Below are positions 45,469-55,858 of a stretch of DNA of 64,000 bases, in pieces (the first letter of the stretch is position 1; each line of letters starts with the position of its first letter). The notes under the pieces were generated by a model. The model was not told where the DNA came from. It saw only the letters and a list, made by a program, of their open reading frames with translations, and ran no database searches. Source of the DNA: Heterostelium album PN500 (taxonomy: Eukaryota; Evosea; Eumycetozoa; Acytosteliales; Acytosteliaceae); contig NW_008805075.1 in assembly GCF_000004825.1 (NCBI RefSeq), positions 683,788 through 747,787 of the forward strand. The letters run 5' to 3'. The position numbers and the translations under genes are program-made.

Positions 45469-47159
45469 ATGGATGTTGAAAAGAATAGCAGTTCAATGAT
45501 ATGTTCTCAACATAATGAGCAACATAGAGCGATATGTTTTGGTTGTAGTAGATTAATGTGTTCAAGATGTATTGTTACTCACAACAAGATTCATCCTGAT
45601 CATTGTCAATTGTGTGAACATATCGATGACATTAAAGAATCATTGAATAATATTAAAGAGGTTAATGAGGAGAGCTTAACAGAAAATAATAATGATAATG
45701 ATATTAATAATGATAGCGATCAACACTCTACATTTATCAACAAAAGATTAGATTCCATTTGGAAATCGTTAAGATCATCAACAACTAAATATAAACGCTT
45801 AAAATTAGTAGAGAGTGAGATCTCTAAACACTTTGAACAAATACACCAATATCTAATCATAGAAGAGCACAGTTTAAAGAAACCAATCATAAGTGACTTA
45901 GATTTCATTGGCAAACAAATACAAAGTAATGTTGATGAAGTAAAGCATATCAATAATATAATAGAAATATATAACTACAATCACAATGACGATGAAGAGA
46001 TGCAGTGCAATAGCCAAGAATCAGATATAGAACAATCAACAGATACTGCAGATAGTTATTCTTTAGCATCCATAGTCGATTCTATATCGAACAACTCATC
46101 ATTACAATCGTTCATCGATGATAATCGAACAACAATATTCGATCAGCATAATAGTGATCTTTTAAAAGAACTTCTTAAACAACACAACAATGATACAACA
46201 TCTTTATTATTTGATATCATTCAAAAATACAGTAATCAATTTAGATCTATTTATACAGCCAACACCACCAACAATGATCAACACACCGATTTAAAAAATA
46301 ATAATGAATACCAACTCTGTGTCACGATACCTAATTATGATAAATTAATCGATGTCGTTCATCAATCAATCAAAACTTTAGCGACATCAATGGCCGCCAA
46401 TGGTGTTATCGTTGAAGGCCACAATGAGTACTCATCACTTACCGAACTGGAGCGCAAAGAGAAGAACAAATCGATCAATCAAGTAATCAAGACCACACCT
46501 CTAAATTTGGATGACAGGTGGTATCTCATATGTAAACCATGGTATGATAAGTGGGAGTCAAACATCTACACAACAGAGCATCTAGGTCCCATTATTAACG
46601 ATACTTTACTCATCACCGACACAACACATCTCAGATTGAATGCCATCGTAGATCAAGACTTTGTCGTTGTTCCAGAGTCAACATGGGACTACTTTTTAAA
46701 GTCATATGACTGCCCAACCATTATAGTCAGAACAGTTGTTGGAACTGAAATTTTACTTCAAATAGACTATAATTATCCCAAATGCTTGAAATTTTTCAAA
46801 TCTTCACAACCAGCAAGAATTATTGAGCATTATGTTACTAATTCTGAAAAAATTTCTGCTGTCAAAGATGTATGTATAAAAACTGCAAATAGAAAAAAAA
46901 AAAAGAAATTAACTAATAGTTTGTTTATTAACAGAAAGTATGTAAACTATTTAATATTCATCCAGAAAATGTAAGAGTTTGGGATTATTATCACAATAAT
47001 AAATTTAAAGAGTTGAATAATGATGAAAAGGTTGCAAACTCTAATTTGTTCGAAGACCAACTTGTAAGTTGGAACATCCTGTGATATTATTAAGTTAATA
47101 ATACAATTGCTAATTAATTAATTTATTATGAAAAATAGATCCTTTTAGATGAAGTTTAG
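45469..47159 (+). CDS. B-box, coiled-coil, DUSP and ubiquitin-like domain protein
   Basis: Three exons, 45469-46869, 46935-47063 and 47139-47159, give 516 aa. A B-box zinc finger (residues 10-50: C-x2-H, C-x2-C, C-x2-C, paired His) is followed by a helical/Asn-rich middle. Residues 348-430 match the DUSP domain of ubiquitin-specific proteases: WYLICKPWYDKWES, GPIINDTLL, DFVVVPESTWDYFLKSY. Residues 425-516 match the ubiquitin-like domain that follows DUSP in USP4/15 (VCKLFNIHPENVRVWDYY, then DEKVANSNLFEDQL); this is completed only by splicing the two small 3' exons. The USP catalytic Cys/His boxes are absent, so it cannot be a deubiquitinase. The first 330 residues match the decayed gene at 47437-49150; the tail does not. 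An adaptor role in ubiquitin signalling is inference. Confidence 0.85.
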
Positions 47160-47182
47160 TAACAATGTAGTTTTACTTCCAT

Positions 47183-47350
47183 TCCGTAGAAGAACAATCA
47201 AGTTCAATGTAGAAACCAAATCAAATACCTAATTCCATAGAAAGATATCATTTCATTCTTAATGGTCTGCTGAGTTTCAACATCCTCTTTGATGACAAAC
47301 ATGATAGAGCTATCTCTATTTAGTTGCAGATATTTAAATAAATACAATAC
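47183..47350 (+). pseudogene. Remnant of a B-box/kelch-like gene tail
   Basis: Downstream of the DUSP-UBL gene, non-coding DNA matches the tail of the neighbouring B-box copy: CAAGTTCAATGTAGAAACC at 47200-47218 against 48920-48938 (one mismatch), and an identical 19-bp CTATCTCTATTTAGTTGCA at 47310-47328 and 49143-49161, followed by similar TTTAAATAAATAC. The order is the same in both. This is a truncated relic of the original 3' end of the first B-box gene. Confidence 0.65.
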
Positions 47351-47436
47351 TTTAAATAAAAATAATTGACCAACAAAAAAAGATCCAAGGATCATTAAAT
47401 ATTTTTTGATTTTTATTCTAATTATTTTTATTAATA

Positions 47437-47651
47437 ATGGATATCGTAAAGAATAGCAGTTCAATGATATGTTCTCAACATAATGAGCAACATAGATTAA
47501 TATGTTTTGGTTGTAGTAAATTAATGTGTTCAAGATGTATTGTTACTCTCAATAAGATTCATCCTGATCATTGTCAATTATATGAACATATCGATGACAT
47601 TAAAGAATCATTGAATAATATTAAAGAGATTATCTGAAAATAACAATATAA

Positions 47652-47683
<32 letters not shown>

Positions 47684-49150
47684 CATAATAATAATAATAA
47701 CGATCAATTCTCTACGTTTATCAATAAAAGATTAGATTCCATTTGGAAATCGTTAAGATCATCAACAACTAAATATAATAAATTAACATCTATAGAGAGT
47801 GAGATCTCTAACCACTTTGAACAAATACATCAATATCTAATGATAGAAGAGCACAGTTTAAAGAAACGAATCATAAGTGATTTAGATTTCATTGGCAACA
47901 AATACAAAGTAATGTTGATGAAGTAAAGCATATCAATAATATAATAGAAATATATAACTACAATCACAATAATGACGATAATTATGAGATGCAGTGTAAT
48001 AACCAAGAATCAGATATAGAACAATCAACAGATACTGCAGATAGTTATTCTTTAGCATCCATAGTCGATTCTATATCGAACAACTCCTCAATACTATCGT
48101 TCATCGATGATAATCGAACAACAATATTCAATCAGCATAATAACATAATTTTCAATCTAAAAGAACTTCTTAAACAACACGACAATGATACAACATCGTT
48201 GTTATTAGATACCATTCAAAAATACAGCAATAGATTTAATACATATACAACCAACACCACCAACAATGATGCCGATTTACAGAATAATGATCAATATCAA
48301 CTGAATGTCACTAAACTTACATTCGATAAATTAAAATTGATCATTCAGCAATCAATTAAAATTTCAAAACTACCTTCAAACATTGATAGCACCAAGAGCA
48401 GTAAAATCAATAACTATATCTTTACAACACATAATTCAAATGGAGCAACACCCATCAACACAACAAACAATTCGATAGAGCACATTCACTTGGATAAGTC
48501 TGTCTATAATACATACTCCTCAGTGGTTACAGTTGGTGAATATATTCTATGGTTCCCCGTGTAGACAAATGGATGCGATTCTCTATCAAAACAAAATCCT
48601 TAGACTGTGATGGCAAAAATAATGAACTCGAGGGTGAGAGTGTAACATCCGTTGTTATGATGGTGAAAATTATATCTATTTGGTTACGATTCAATATTAA
48701 AACAATGAAATTCGAAATATTGATATCCTGTCCAAAAATTACGGTGAACCGATTTCTTCAAAGACACATTGTATTCCATTATTTGCGATGAACAGCTAAT
48801 GATTAAACTCGATATAAATACCTTTTCATTATCAACTCATGAAATTCCAAAAATACCATTCTCGGCGTGCCATGATAGCAATGGAAATTTCTACATTTAT
48901 TCGACAGATCAACAATTCATCAAGTTCAGTGTAGAAACCAATCAATCAACGAAACTAACCGAATTTCCATATGGATCCGAAGAAGTTTTTGTCATGTACC
49001 ACCAAATTTCTCCAAAAGAAAGTTATATTCATTTTCTGATGTAACTGGAAATCTCAAATATTCCATTGAATCAAACCAATTTCAATCTTTACTCTTTGAT
49101 CTCTTTGATGAAAAATACGAATGAGCTTTTGTGGATCTACATCTATCTCT
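47437..49150 (+). pseudogene. Decayed B-box protein gene with kelch-like tail
   Basis: A tandem copy of the preceding B-box gene. The first 65 codons (MDIVKNSSSMICSQHNEQHR onward) are almost identical. The frame then breaks near 47629-47640 (stop TGA), where a short stretch is missing. It breaks again near 47897, where one A is lost relative to the intact copy, and again near 48555 after YILWFP (stop TAG). Between breaks the protein is clearly related, for example SDIEQSTDTADSYSLASIVD. The tail has repeats such as DKWMRFSIKTKSLDCDG, DGENYIYLV and RFNIKTMKFE, typical of the beta-propeller-like C-terminus of dictyostelid B-box proteins. A (AAT)n tract (47652-47699) lies near the first break. 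Introns cannot explain all breaks. Confidence 0.8.
47652..47699. repeat. (AAT)n microsatellite in decayed B-box gene
   Basis: About 16 AAT units (one CAT variant), encoding poly-Asn in the ancestral frame. Expansion here may have gone with the loss of frame nearby. Confidence 0.85.
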
Positions 49151-49217
49151 ATTTAGTTGCATTTACAGATTTATTTAAATAAATACCATACTTTATTATA
49201 TTAATTATAATCTATTT

Positions 49218-50758
49218 TTATATTGTGTACTCGGTTTCATCTAGTTCGGTTTGTTCGTATTTGTCATCACATCCAATATAATTTATGGATTCTGCTGAAG
49301 GTATACATTCGTCGTATATGGTAGGAGTAAAATCGATCTCTGCCTCACTATTAAATATCGCTTGGGCATCGTTATATAAAAAGACGGCGGTGTCTGTGAT
49401 GGCATGTATCAAAACATTATATTTATAGTTTGGAACGAAGAGCACCAATGCACTTGACATTATAAAATGATAAAATGGACATTTGACGTAACCTCTCGAA
49501 AAAGTATTGAATGCCATGAATCCAGTTGATGCAGTTGCCAACAGATAACTCTATAAATAAAAAAACAATTGTTGTATTAGATATTTTGTTTGTTATTTGT
49601 AATAAATAATAATATTATTAACTTACATTTGTTTTATAAAGATTTAGTAAGAAATCACCTAAGAAATGAACTTGTTTCATTACTGTATTCTTTCTGTAGG
49701 TCGAAATTTCTTTGTGAACTACCATGGCATCTTCCTGCGGAAGATTCTTTATGTATGGTTCATAGTTTTTGAATCCAATCGTCTTGACAATATGTTTGAT
49801 TTTGGCTATTTCTCTGCTTCGGAATTTGTAGAATAATGAGTCATAGAATTTCAAAATTGTCATTCCATTTGCACTTAAAATTGTGAAGCAATTTTCTTCA
49901 CGACCAGAGAGGGAACCTAACAACTTTGACGCAAATCTTCTCAGTCCGTATGTATTCGATGGACTCAATCCCATAATGACAATATCACTTACAATTGAAA
50001 ATGGTGCATTTTTATCTGTTGGTTGATGTCGTTTAGAGAGAAAGATTAATAACTAATATATATAATAACAAGTTTTTGTAAAACTTACACGTTTCAGAGA
50101 GTGAAGACAATACTGTTGCAAGATATTCTCTAAAGATTAACATGCTGTTCAAATCTGTACTTAAATTGGGATAAGGTTCGGCAACTGTGTCCTCTTCGAA
50201 GATCTCATAGAGTGGAACGTAAGAAGGATCGATCTCTAGAGAAAAACTTTTGATAGTTTCATCTAAAGCTACAATGCGTTTCAACAGGTTATCAAAGATA
50301 TTCTCTTTCTGAAAATGCTCTCGAAGTCTCTCGGATCGATCAAAGTACGAAATGTAGTCATAGAAATCCTTTCGCTCGATGAATTCGATTATTCTCTCTT
50401 TATTGATGGCTTCCATAAGCTCTTTCATGAATTGTTCCACTTTCTCTAGGGATACAAGTTTTTCGAAATCATTGATATAATATCTTCTTTGTTTGATGGT
50501 ATCATATATATCGGAACCTAAAAACAATCAAAGAAACATGTTAATAACTAGATTTAAAAGTCATAGACTCTAAACAACCAAATTCGTTTATTTCTTACAG
50601 AAATTATATACAGAATAGGCTAAAGCTAATTTGTCAATTATCGTTGTTCTGAGAAGAGTATCTAACCAGAATTGCTTTGTAATTACATTCTTGAACATTG
50701 CTTTAGCTCCATCGATAACTACCGATTTAAACTCTGTATTTATAATAATATTATTCAT
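49218..50758 (-). CDS. ARM-like paralogue family, member C (unknown function)
   Basis: Four exons, 50758-50599, 50517-50089, 50015-49627 and 49550-49218, give 436 aa with phases 1,1,0. Exon 1: MNNIIINTEFKSVVIDGAK, with KQFWLDTLLRTT, the FW block also seen in members E and F. Exon 2 contains SLEKVEQFMKELM and YVPLYEIFEEDT. Exon 3 opens YKNAPFSIVSDIV, then the ARM-like repeat NTYGLRRFASKLLGSLSGRE, ENCFTILSANGMTILKFYD. Exon 4 has the hydrophobic FIMSSALVLFVPNYKYNVLI and ends DECIPSAESINYIG. The exon 1 donor (TTTCT|GTAAGA) and all others keep frame. It starts the all-minus-strand run that extends to the right end of the window. Function unknown. Confidence 0.8.
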
Positions 50759-50989
50759 TATATTCTATAAATATATCTCTTGATCTATTTAGAGATACTT
50801 ATATATATATTTCATTGATCATTCATTTTCTATTCTTTTAAAGCATTTTTGATCACTATCAAAAAAGGAAAAAAATTAAAAATTTAAAAAAAAAAATATA
50901 TTTATAAAAATTGTGTCAAATATCTTTGTGATCAAATTCTGATGCAAATTTAAACATCTTTAATAATTAATTTTATTTATTAGTTTTTA

Positions 50990-52947
50990 TTAAATTGATT
51001 CTTCTCTTTTCCTTATATGGTCATCCAAAAGTTTTGTTGAAACATTTGAATATCCATTAGAATTTATAAACTTTTGATATTCTTTTAGTACGTCCAATGG
51101 GAAGTTTATCTTGTCCAAAAGGAATTCGATCATTTCGTCATCGTCATTCGAATAATAATATTGAAGATAATCGTCAGGTACTGTCAGTTCATTGGCAAAC
51201 TCTGGATGTTTCTCCAAGAGATATTCGATAATCTCCATATGTCCGATTCTGATGGCTGTCTCGAAAATCTCAATGGTACATCGACATTCACTTCTATTCT
51301 CATAGAGCCATTTTACAACTTGCAACTGAGTCCCTTCAACTGAATGCTTCAACGACCGGTCATTGAACACACCTTGAATGTTATTATCGTGGAACCATTT
51401 AATCTCTTTTAAAGAACCACTATTGAATATGATTGAGAAATCTTTTTGGAGTATTTCATTCCTATCGATTTGAAAGTTCTCTTTTACCCATTCGACAACC
51501 TCTGGCTTTCCATGTTGTAAGTTTATAAACTGTAACCGTTTCAAACTGGAAATCTCAGTTCTGTTTTCTCGCAACCATTTCATTGTTTCGAAATGACCAC
51601 CATTAAAAGCATGTACCATAGCTAGATTTGTACATCCAATACTTGGATGATTCTCATTCAACCATATTAACATCTTCAAATTGCCTTTTCTTGATACTTC
51701 ATCCAATATTGGTGTCTTTGAAAAGGTGTCTAACCCAATCTCATTCAGCCATTTAATGCAATCCATGTGTCCGTTGACGGGGCGGCAAAATCTATTGCCG
51801 ATGTAGTTGGTCGTTCAGTTCGATTCTCTAACAACCATTTAGAGAGTTCCAAGTGTCCATTAGTAATAGCCCAATAGATTGGTTGAGAACATTGATATAC
51901 AATAGGTTGATTCTCATGGAGCCATCTGGTAACATCTGTATAGCCTTTGGTACAAACAACATCCAAAACCGATTGACTGCAGCCTTCAGTTCTGTGTTGT
52001 TGTAACCACTTAAGAACCTCTAAGTTGTTGTTATATGCTGCATTGTCCATTGCTTTCACACTGGCACTGACAGTTGTATTTTCATGCAACCATTTCAAAC
52101 ATTCGATATTTCCATGTGATGCAGCAAAATCAATTGCGGTCCTACTTGATTGTCTCATATTGTTATGGTATAACAGTTTTGCGATTTCCAATTGATTGCA
52201 ATAGATTGAGTAGTCAAACAATGTACCATAATCCATGTTGGGAAATAGACTTGTAGGTTCACCGATATCAATCAGATATTGAACGACATGCAGATGTCCA
52301 CCTTGAATAGCACCGTAATACATATTACAGTTCTCTCTGTCATCCGATCTGCTCTCCGTTAGCAATTCAATCATGTCGATTCGACCCATCTTGGCAGCAC
52401 TATCGAAAACTACACCTGTTTCGTAATCATAGTCTCTACATATCCTTGATTGATCACAAGCATCCAGCTGTTCATTCAAGTACTTTACGATCTCGATATC
52501 GCCAGAGAATGGTGCTTTGATTAATGCTTGATAGTAGTTCAACCGCTTCTTTTCAAACTCTGTACATATGTATTTAACTATTTCCAAACTACCATACTCT
52601 GCAGCACTACACAGGATACTATCGAAATTAGCAGTGATATATTTCGTTCTTGATATCGGTTTGACCAACGAGACCAAATATTTCAATGCCTCAAGGTTTT
52701 TACTCTTGAATATCGCTCTGAATGTTTCATCCAAATGAGGATAGATTGAATGATCGGCATAGTATTGTTTAAGTTCATTTAAATAGAAGTTACCAGCCAT
52801 TACATATGGAAGTTTTATTAGATCAGACCATCTAAATCTAGCACTACTATTCTTACTAATCACATTATTTATACTCTTGACATGTTTGAATATTAATTTA
52901 GATAATACACAATTATTAAATATCTGTAAATATTTATCTTTTTGCAT
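50990..52947 (-). pseudogene. Ankyrin-repeat gene broken by one frameshift
   Basis: Read as one unit it would encode about 656 residues, the size of its intact neighbours (672 and 657 aa). It starts MQKDKYLQIFNNCVLSKLIF and continues in one frame to ...TTSAIDFAA; the family pattern then resumes in another frame as NGHMDCIKWLNE and runs to the normal C-terminus (KLLDDHIRKREES). The break is at 51772-51785, in a G/C-rich GGGGCGG context, where two bases are extra (or one is missing). No other damage is seen and both halves keep all family motifs, so this is either a very young pseudogene or a sequence/assembly error at the G run. Repeats show WLHENRTE-type units throughout. Confidence 0.75.
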
Positions 52948-53197
52948 GATTATTTATTAAAAGATAATAATTGTAACATTTCAAATAACGTTATGGTCCA
53001 ATTTTATACAAATTTTTTTTAACATTTTTTAGAAAAGTGTTGATGAATTTGATCACAATTATTAGTCTAATTTTTTGTAAAATCAATTTGATGATTTCAA
53101 AAAGAAATGTATTTTAAGTTACTTCTTATAAAATAAAAAAATAATTTTAATCTCTCTTTTATTTAATTATTTAAAAACCATTGACAGTTTTAATTAA

Positions 53198-55216
53198 TCA
53201 TTCAAATTGCTTTGACCTTTTTTCAATATGGTCATCCAAGAGTTTAGTAGGAATCTCTGGATATCCATCTGAATCTATAGACTGATGGAATACCTTTAGT
53301 TTGTCCAATGGGAAGTTGATCTTGTCCAAAAGGAATTCAATCATTTCATCATCGCCAGAAGAATAAAAATTTTTAAGAAATTCGTCTGGTTCAGACTGTT
53401 GATTGGCAAACTCTGGATGTTTCTCCAAGAGATATTCAATCATGTCCATATGCCCAGTTGCAATCGATAACCGAAAACCTTCTATAGTACATTGGCAATC
53501 ACTTCTGTTTTCATAGAGCCATTTCACAAGCGGGAATTGCATTCCATCAATTGCATCCTCCATTGAAGAGTCATTGAACACACCTTGAATATTATATTCA
53601 TTCAGCCATTTGATCATTCTTATTAAACCATTGTTGAATGCGATTGAGATTGTTGGCTTTGGGAAAACAACATTGGGATTCTTGGCGTAAATAATGTCAA
53701 CTATTTCCGTGTATCCGTTTATTATCGCATTGTGAAACATTTCAGTCACATCGATTTCAAAGTTCTCCAATATCCAATTGGTAATCTCTGCATTTCGTGG
53801 GTACATGTCATTTATGACTAACTGCTTCAAATTGGAAATCTCAGTTCTGTTATCTTTCAACCATTTCATCGTTTCGAAATGATTATAACTTATCGCATTT
53901 TTAAGAGCTCTTCCAGTACATCCTTCACTTCTATTTTCATGCAACCAAATTAACATCGTAATATCGCCGTGTCTTGCTGCTGAATCCATAGCATCCGTGG
54001 TGATTGAATTTGGAATATTCTCATGCAGCCATCTGATAACATGCATATGGTTTAAGTGGGCTGCACACTCCATTGCCCATGTAGTTGGTCGTTCAGTACG
54101 ATTGGCAAATAACCATTTTATAATTTCCAAGTTTCCGCCTATAACTGCATCACTGATACTAATTTCATTTGCCGATGTTTGATTCTCTAATAACCATAGT
54201 GCAACTTCAGTGTATCCTACTTTACACACAACATCAAAAACATATTTACTGCAACTTTCAGTCAGGTTTTCATGTAACCATTTAAGAACTTCAAAATGAT
54301 TGCCTAATGCTGCGTTGTCCATTACTATATCGCTGCCTCTGATAGTTGTATTTTCCTTCATCCACTTTAACATTTCGATATTCCCGTGGCATGCAGCAAA
54401 ATCCATAAGAGGTACCTGTGATTCTCTGATATTATTGTGATATAACAGTTTTGCGATTTCCAATTGATTGCAATAGATTGAATAGTCAAAAAGAGAATCA
54501 TATTCTAATGATGGAGATACACGTAGAGGTTCATTGATATCGAGAAGATATTGAACAACATGGAGATGTCCACCTTCAATTGCAGAGCCATACATTGTAC
54601 TTTCCTCTCTATCGTTTGATCTATTCTCTGCAAGCCATTCAATCATATGGATTCGACCCTTCTTGGCAGCACTATCAAAAGATACACCTTCTTCAAAACT
54701 AATAGGCAGCCTTGTCTGATCACAATTCTCCAGTTTTTCGTGTAAGTACTTGATCATCTCCAAATCTCCAGACAACGGTGCTTTGACTAGTGCCTGATAG
54801 TAATTCAACCGCTTCTTTTCAAACTCTGTACAAATGTATTTAACCATTTCCAAACTACCATACTCTGCTGCACAACACAAGATATTATTGAATTGGATTT
54901 CGTGACGGTATTCCGTTTTTGAGATCGGCTTCACCAAATCAACCAGATACTTCAATGTCTCGAAGCATTTACACTTGATAGCACCTGTGAACGTTGCAGT
55001 CAAAAAAGGATAGATTGAATGATCGGCATAATGTTGTTTAAGTTCATTTAAATAAGAGTTACCAGCCATTACATGTGGATTCCTAATTACTTCTGACCAT
55101 CTAAATTTGCGAATCTCTTTATCGGTAACTACACCATGAATATCACTAACATATTTGAATATTAATTTATTTAATAAACAATTATTAAATATCTCTAAAA
55201 ATTTATCTTTTTGCAT
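53198..55216 (-). CDS. Ankyrin-repeat protein, 672 aa (tandem paralogue)
   Basis: Single intact exon, 672 aa, start MQKDKFLEIFNNCLLNKLIF. After the FRWSEVIRNPHVMAGNSYLN cap, about 16 ankyrin-like repeats run to the C-terminus. They include GSLEMVKYICTEFEKKRLNY, GHLHVVQYLLDINEP and several WLHENRSEGC-type units. The C-terminal segment (EFLLDKINFPLDKLK...IPTKLLDDHIEKR) is shared with the frameshifted gene to its left. Sequence identity among the three 50.9-57.8 kb copies is high at both ends and lower in the middle repeats, as if central repeats are exchanged or under diversifying change. The start context TAATCATGCAAAAAGA is identical in all three. Partner unknown. Confidence 0.9.
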   Translation of the reverse strand: MQKDKFLEIFNNCLLNKLIFKYVSDIHGVVTDKEIRKFRWSEVIRNPHVMAGNSYLNELKQHYADHSIYPFLTATFTGAIKCKCFETLKYLVDLVKPISKTEYRHEIQFNNILCCAAEYGSLEMVKYICTEFEKKRLNYYQALVKAPLSGDLEMIKYLHEKLENCDQTRLPISFEEGVSFDSAAKKGRIHMIEWLAENRSNDREESTMYGSAIEGGHLHVVQYLLDINEPLRVSPSLEYDSLFDYSIYCNQLEIAKLLYHNNIRESQVPLMDFAACHGNIEMLKWMKENTTIRGSDIVMDNAALGNHFEVLKWLHENLTESCSKYVFDVVCKVGYTEVALWLLENQTSANEISISDAVIGGNLEIIKWLFANRTERPTTWAMECAAHLNHMHVIRWLHENIPNSITTDAMDSAARHGDITMLIWLHENRSEGCTGRALKNAISYNHFETMKWLKDNRTEISNLKQLVINDMYPRNAEITNWILENFEIDVTEMFHNAIINGYTEIVDIIYAKNPNVVFPKPTISIAFNNGLIRMIKWLNEYNIQGVFNDSSMEDAIDGMQFPLVKWLYENRSDCQCTIEGFRLSIATGHMDMIEYLLEKHPEFANQQSEPDEFLKNFYSSGDDEMIEFLLDKINFPLDKLKVFHQSIDSDGYPEIPTKLLDDHIEKRSKQFE

Positions 55217-55858
55217 GATTATTTATTGGATAAGAATTTTTCTTTGTCCACTATTCCAAAACAATGTAATTACTATTTGTTACAATCTTTGAAAGATTTA
55301 AATAAAGCAACAAATTTTTTAATTTTATAAAAATATCTTTTTGATTGAAAAATGATGTTTATTTTTTAAATAAAGTCAAATCAAAAAGATATTTTTATTT
55401 CTTTTCAAGGTGACTAATGGTTATGAGAATTTTTAAAATAGGTGTCATTTGATTTCAAAAATAATTATGTTGTTATTTTTAGATCAAAGAACAATTCTGA
55501 CACCAAGTATTCATCTGGGTGGTTTACTTTATTATTTATATAAATAATTAAGTTAAGCTTTTATATGCTGTTAGTTTGTTTGTTTGTTGTTTGATGAGGG
55601 GATATTCAAAGTTACAACTTGCATTATTTGAAGTAGGAAATTTAGAGGGGAAGGTTAATTAGTTATTTAGGTAGTAGTAGTAGTCTCATAACCATTAGTC
55701 ACCTTGAAACAAAGAAAAATATTTAAAATAATATTTAATTCATACTATATATGTTAAATTTAACATATTTATTTATTAGGCTAAAAAACACCACTCCATT
55801 TGCTTTTAAGTTTATTTGGTAAAATTAATTCTCTAAATAAAAAGAATAACAGCTAGAG
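55217..55858. other. Spacer between ankyrin paralogues holding an inverted-repeat element
   Basis: 642 bp. Most of it is the inverted-repeat element at 55403-55709 (see separate entry). The part next to 55216 is the promoter of the 672-aa ankyrin gene and begins with TTATTTATTGGATAAGAAT, shared with the leader of the gene at 57832. Confidence 0.6.
55403..55709. mobile_element. 307-bp element with perfect 26-bp inverted ends (MITE-like candidate)
   Basis: Left end 55403-55428 (begins TTTCAAGGTGACTAATGG) is the exact reverse complement of right end 55684-55709 (ends CCATTAGTCACCTTGAAA). The 255-bp interior is non-coding, with TTTG repeats at about 55575 and a TAG repeat at about 55675. Flanks show a further imperfect match (ATATTTTTATTTC against ATATTTTTCTTTG, in inverse sense). 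No clear target-site duplication is visible. It could be a MITE-type DNA transposon remnant or a hairpin-RNA locus. No second copy is apparent in this window. Confidence 0.55.
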
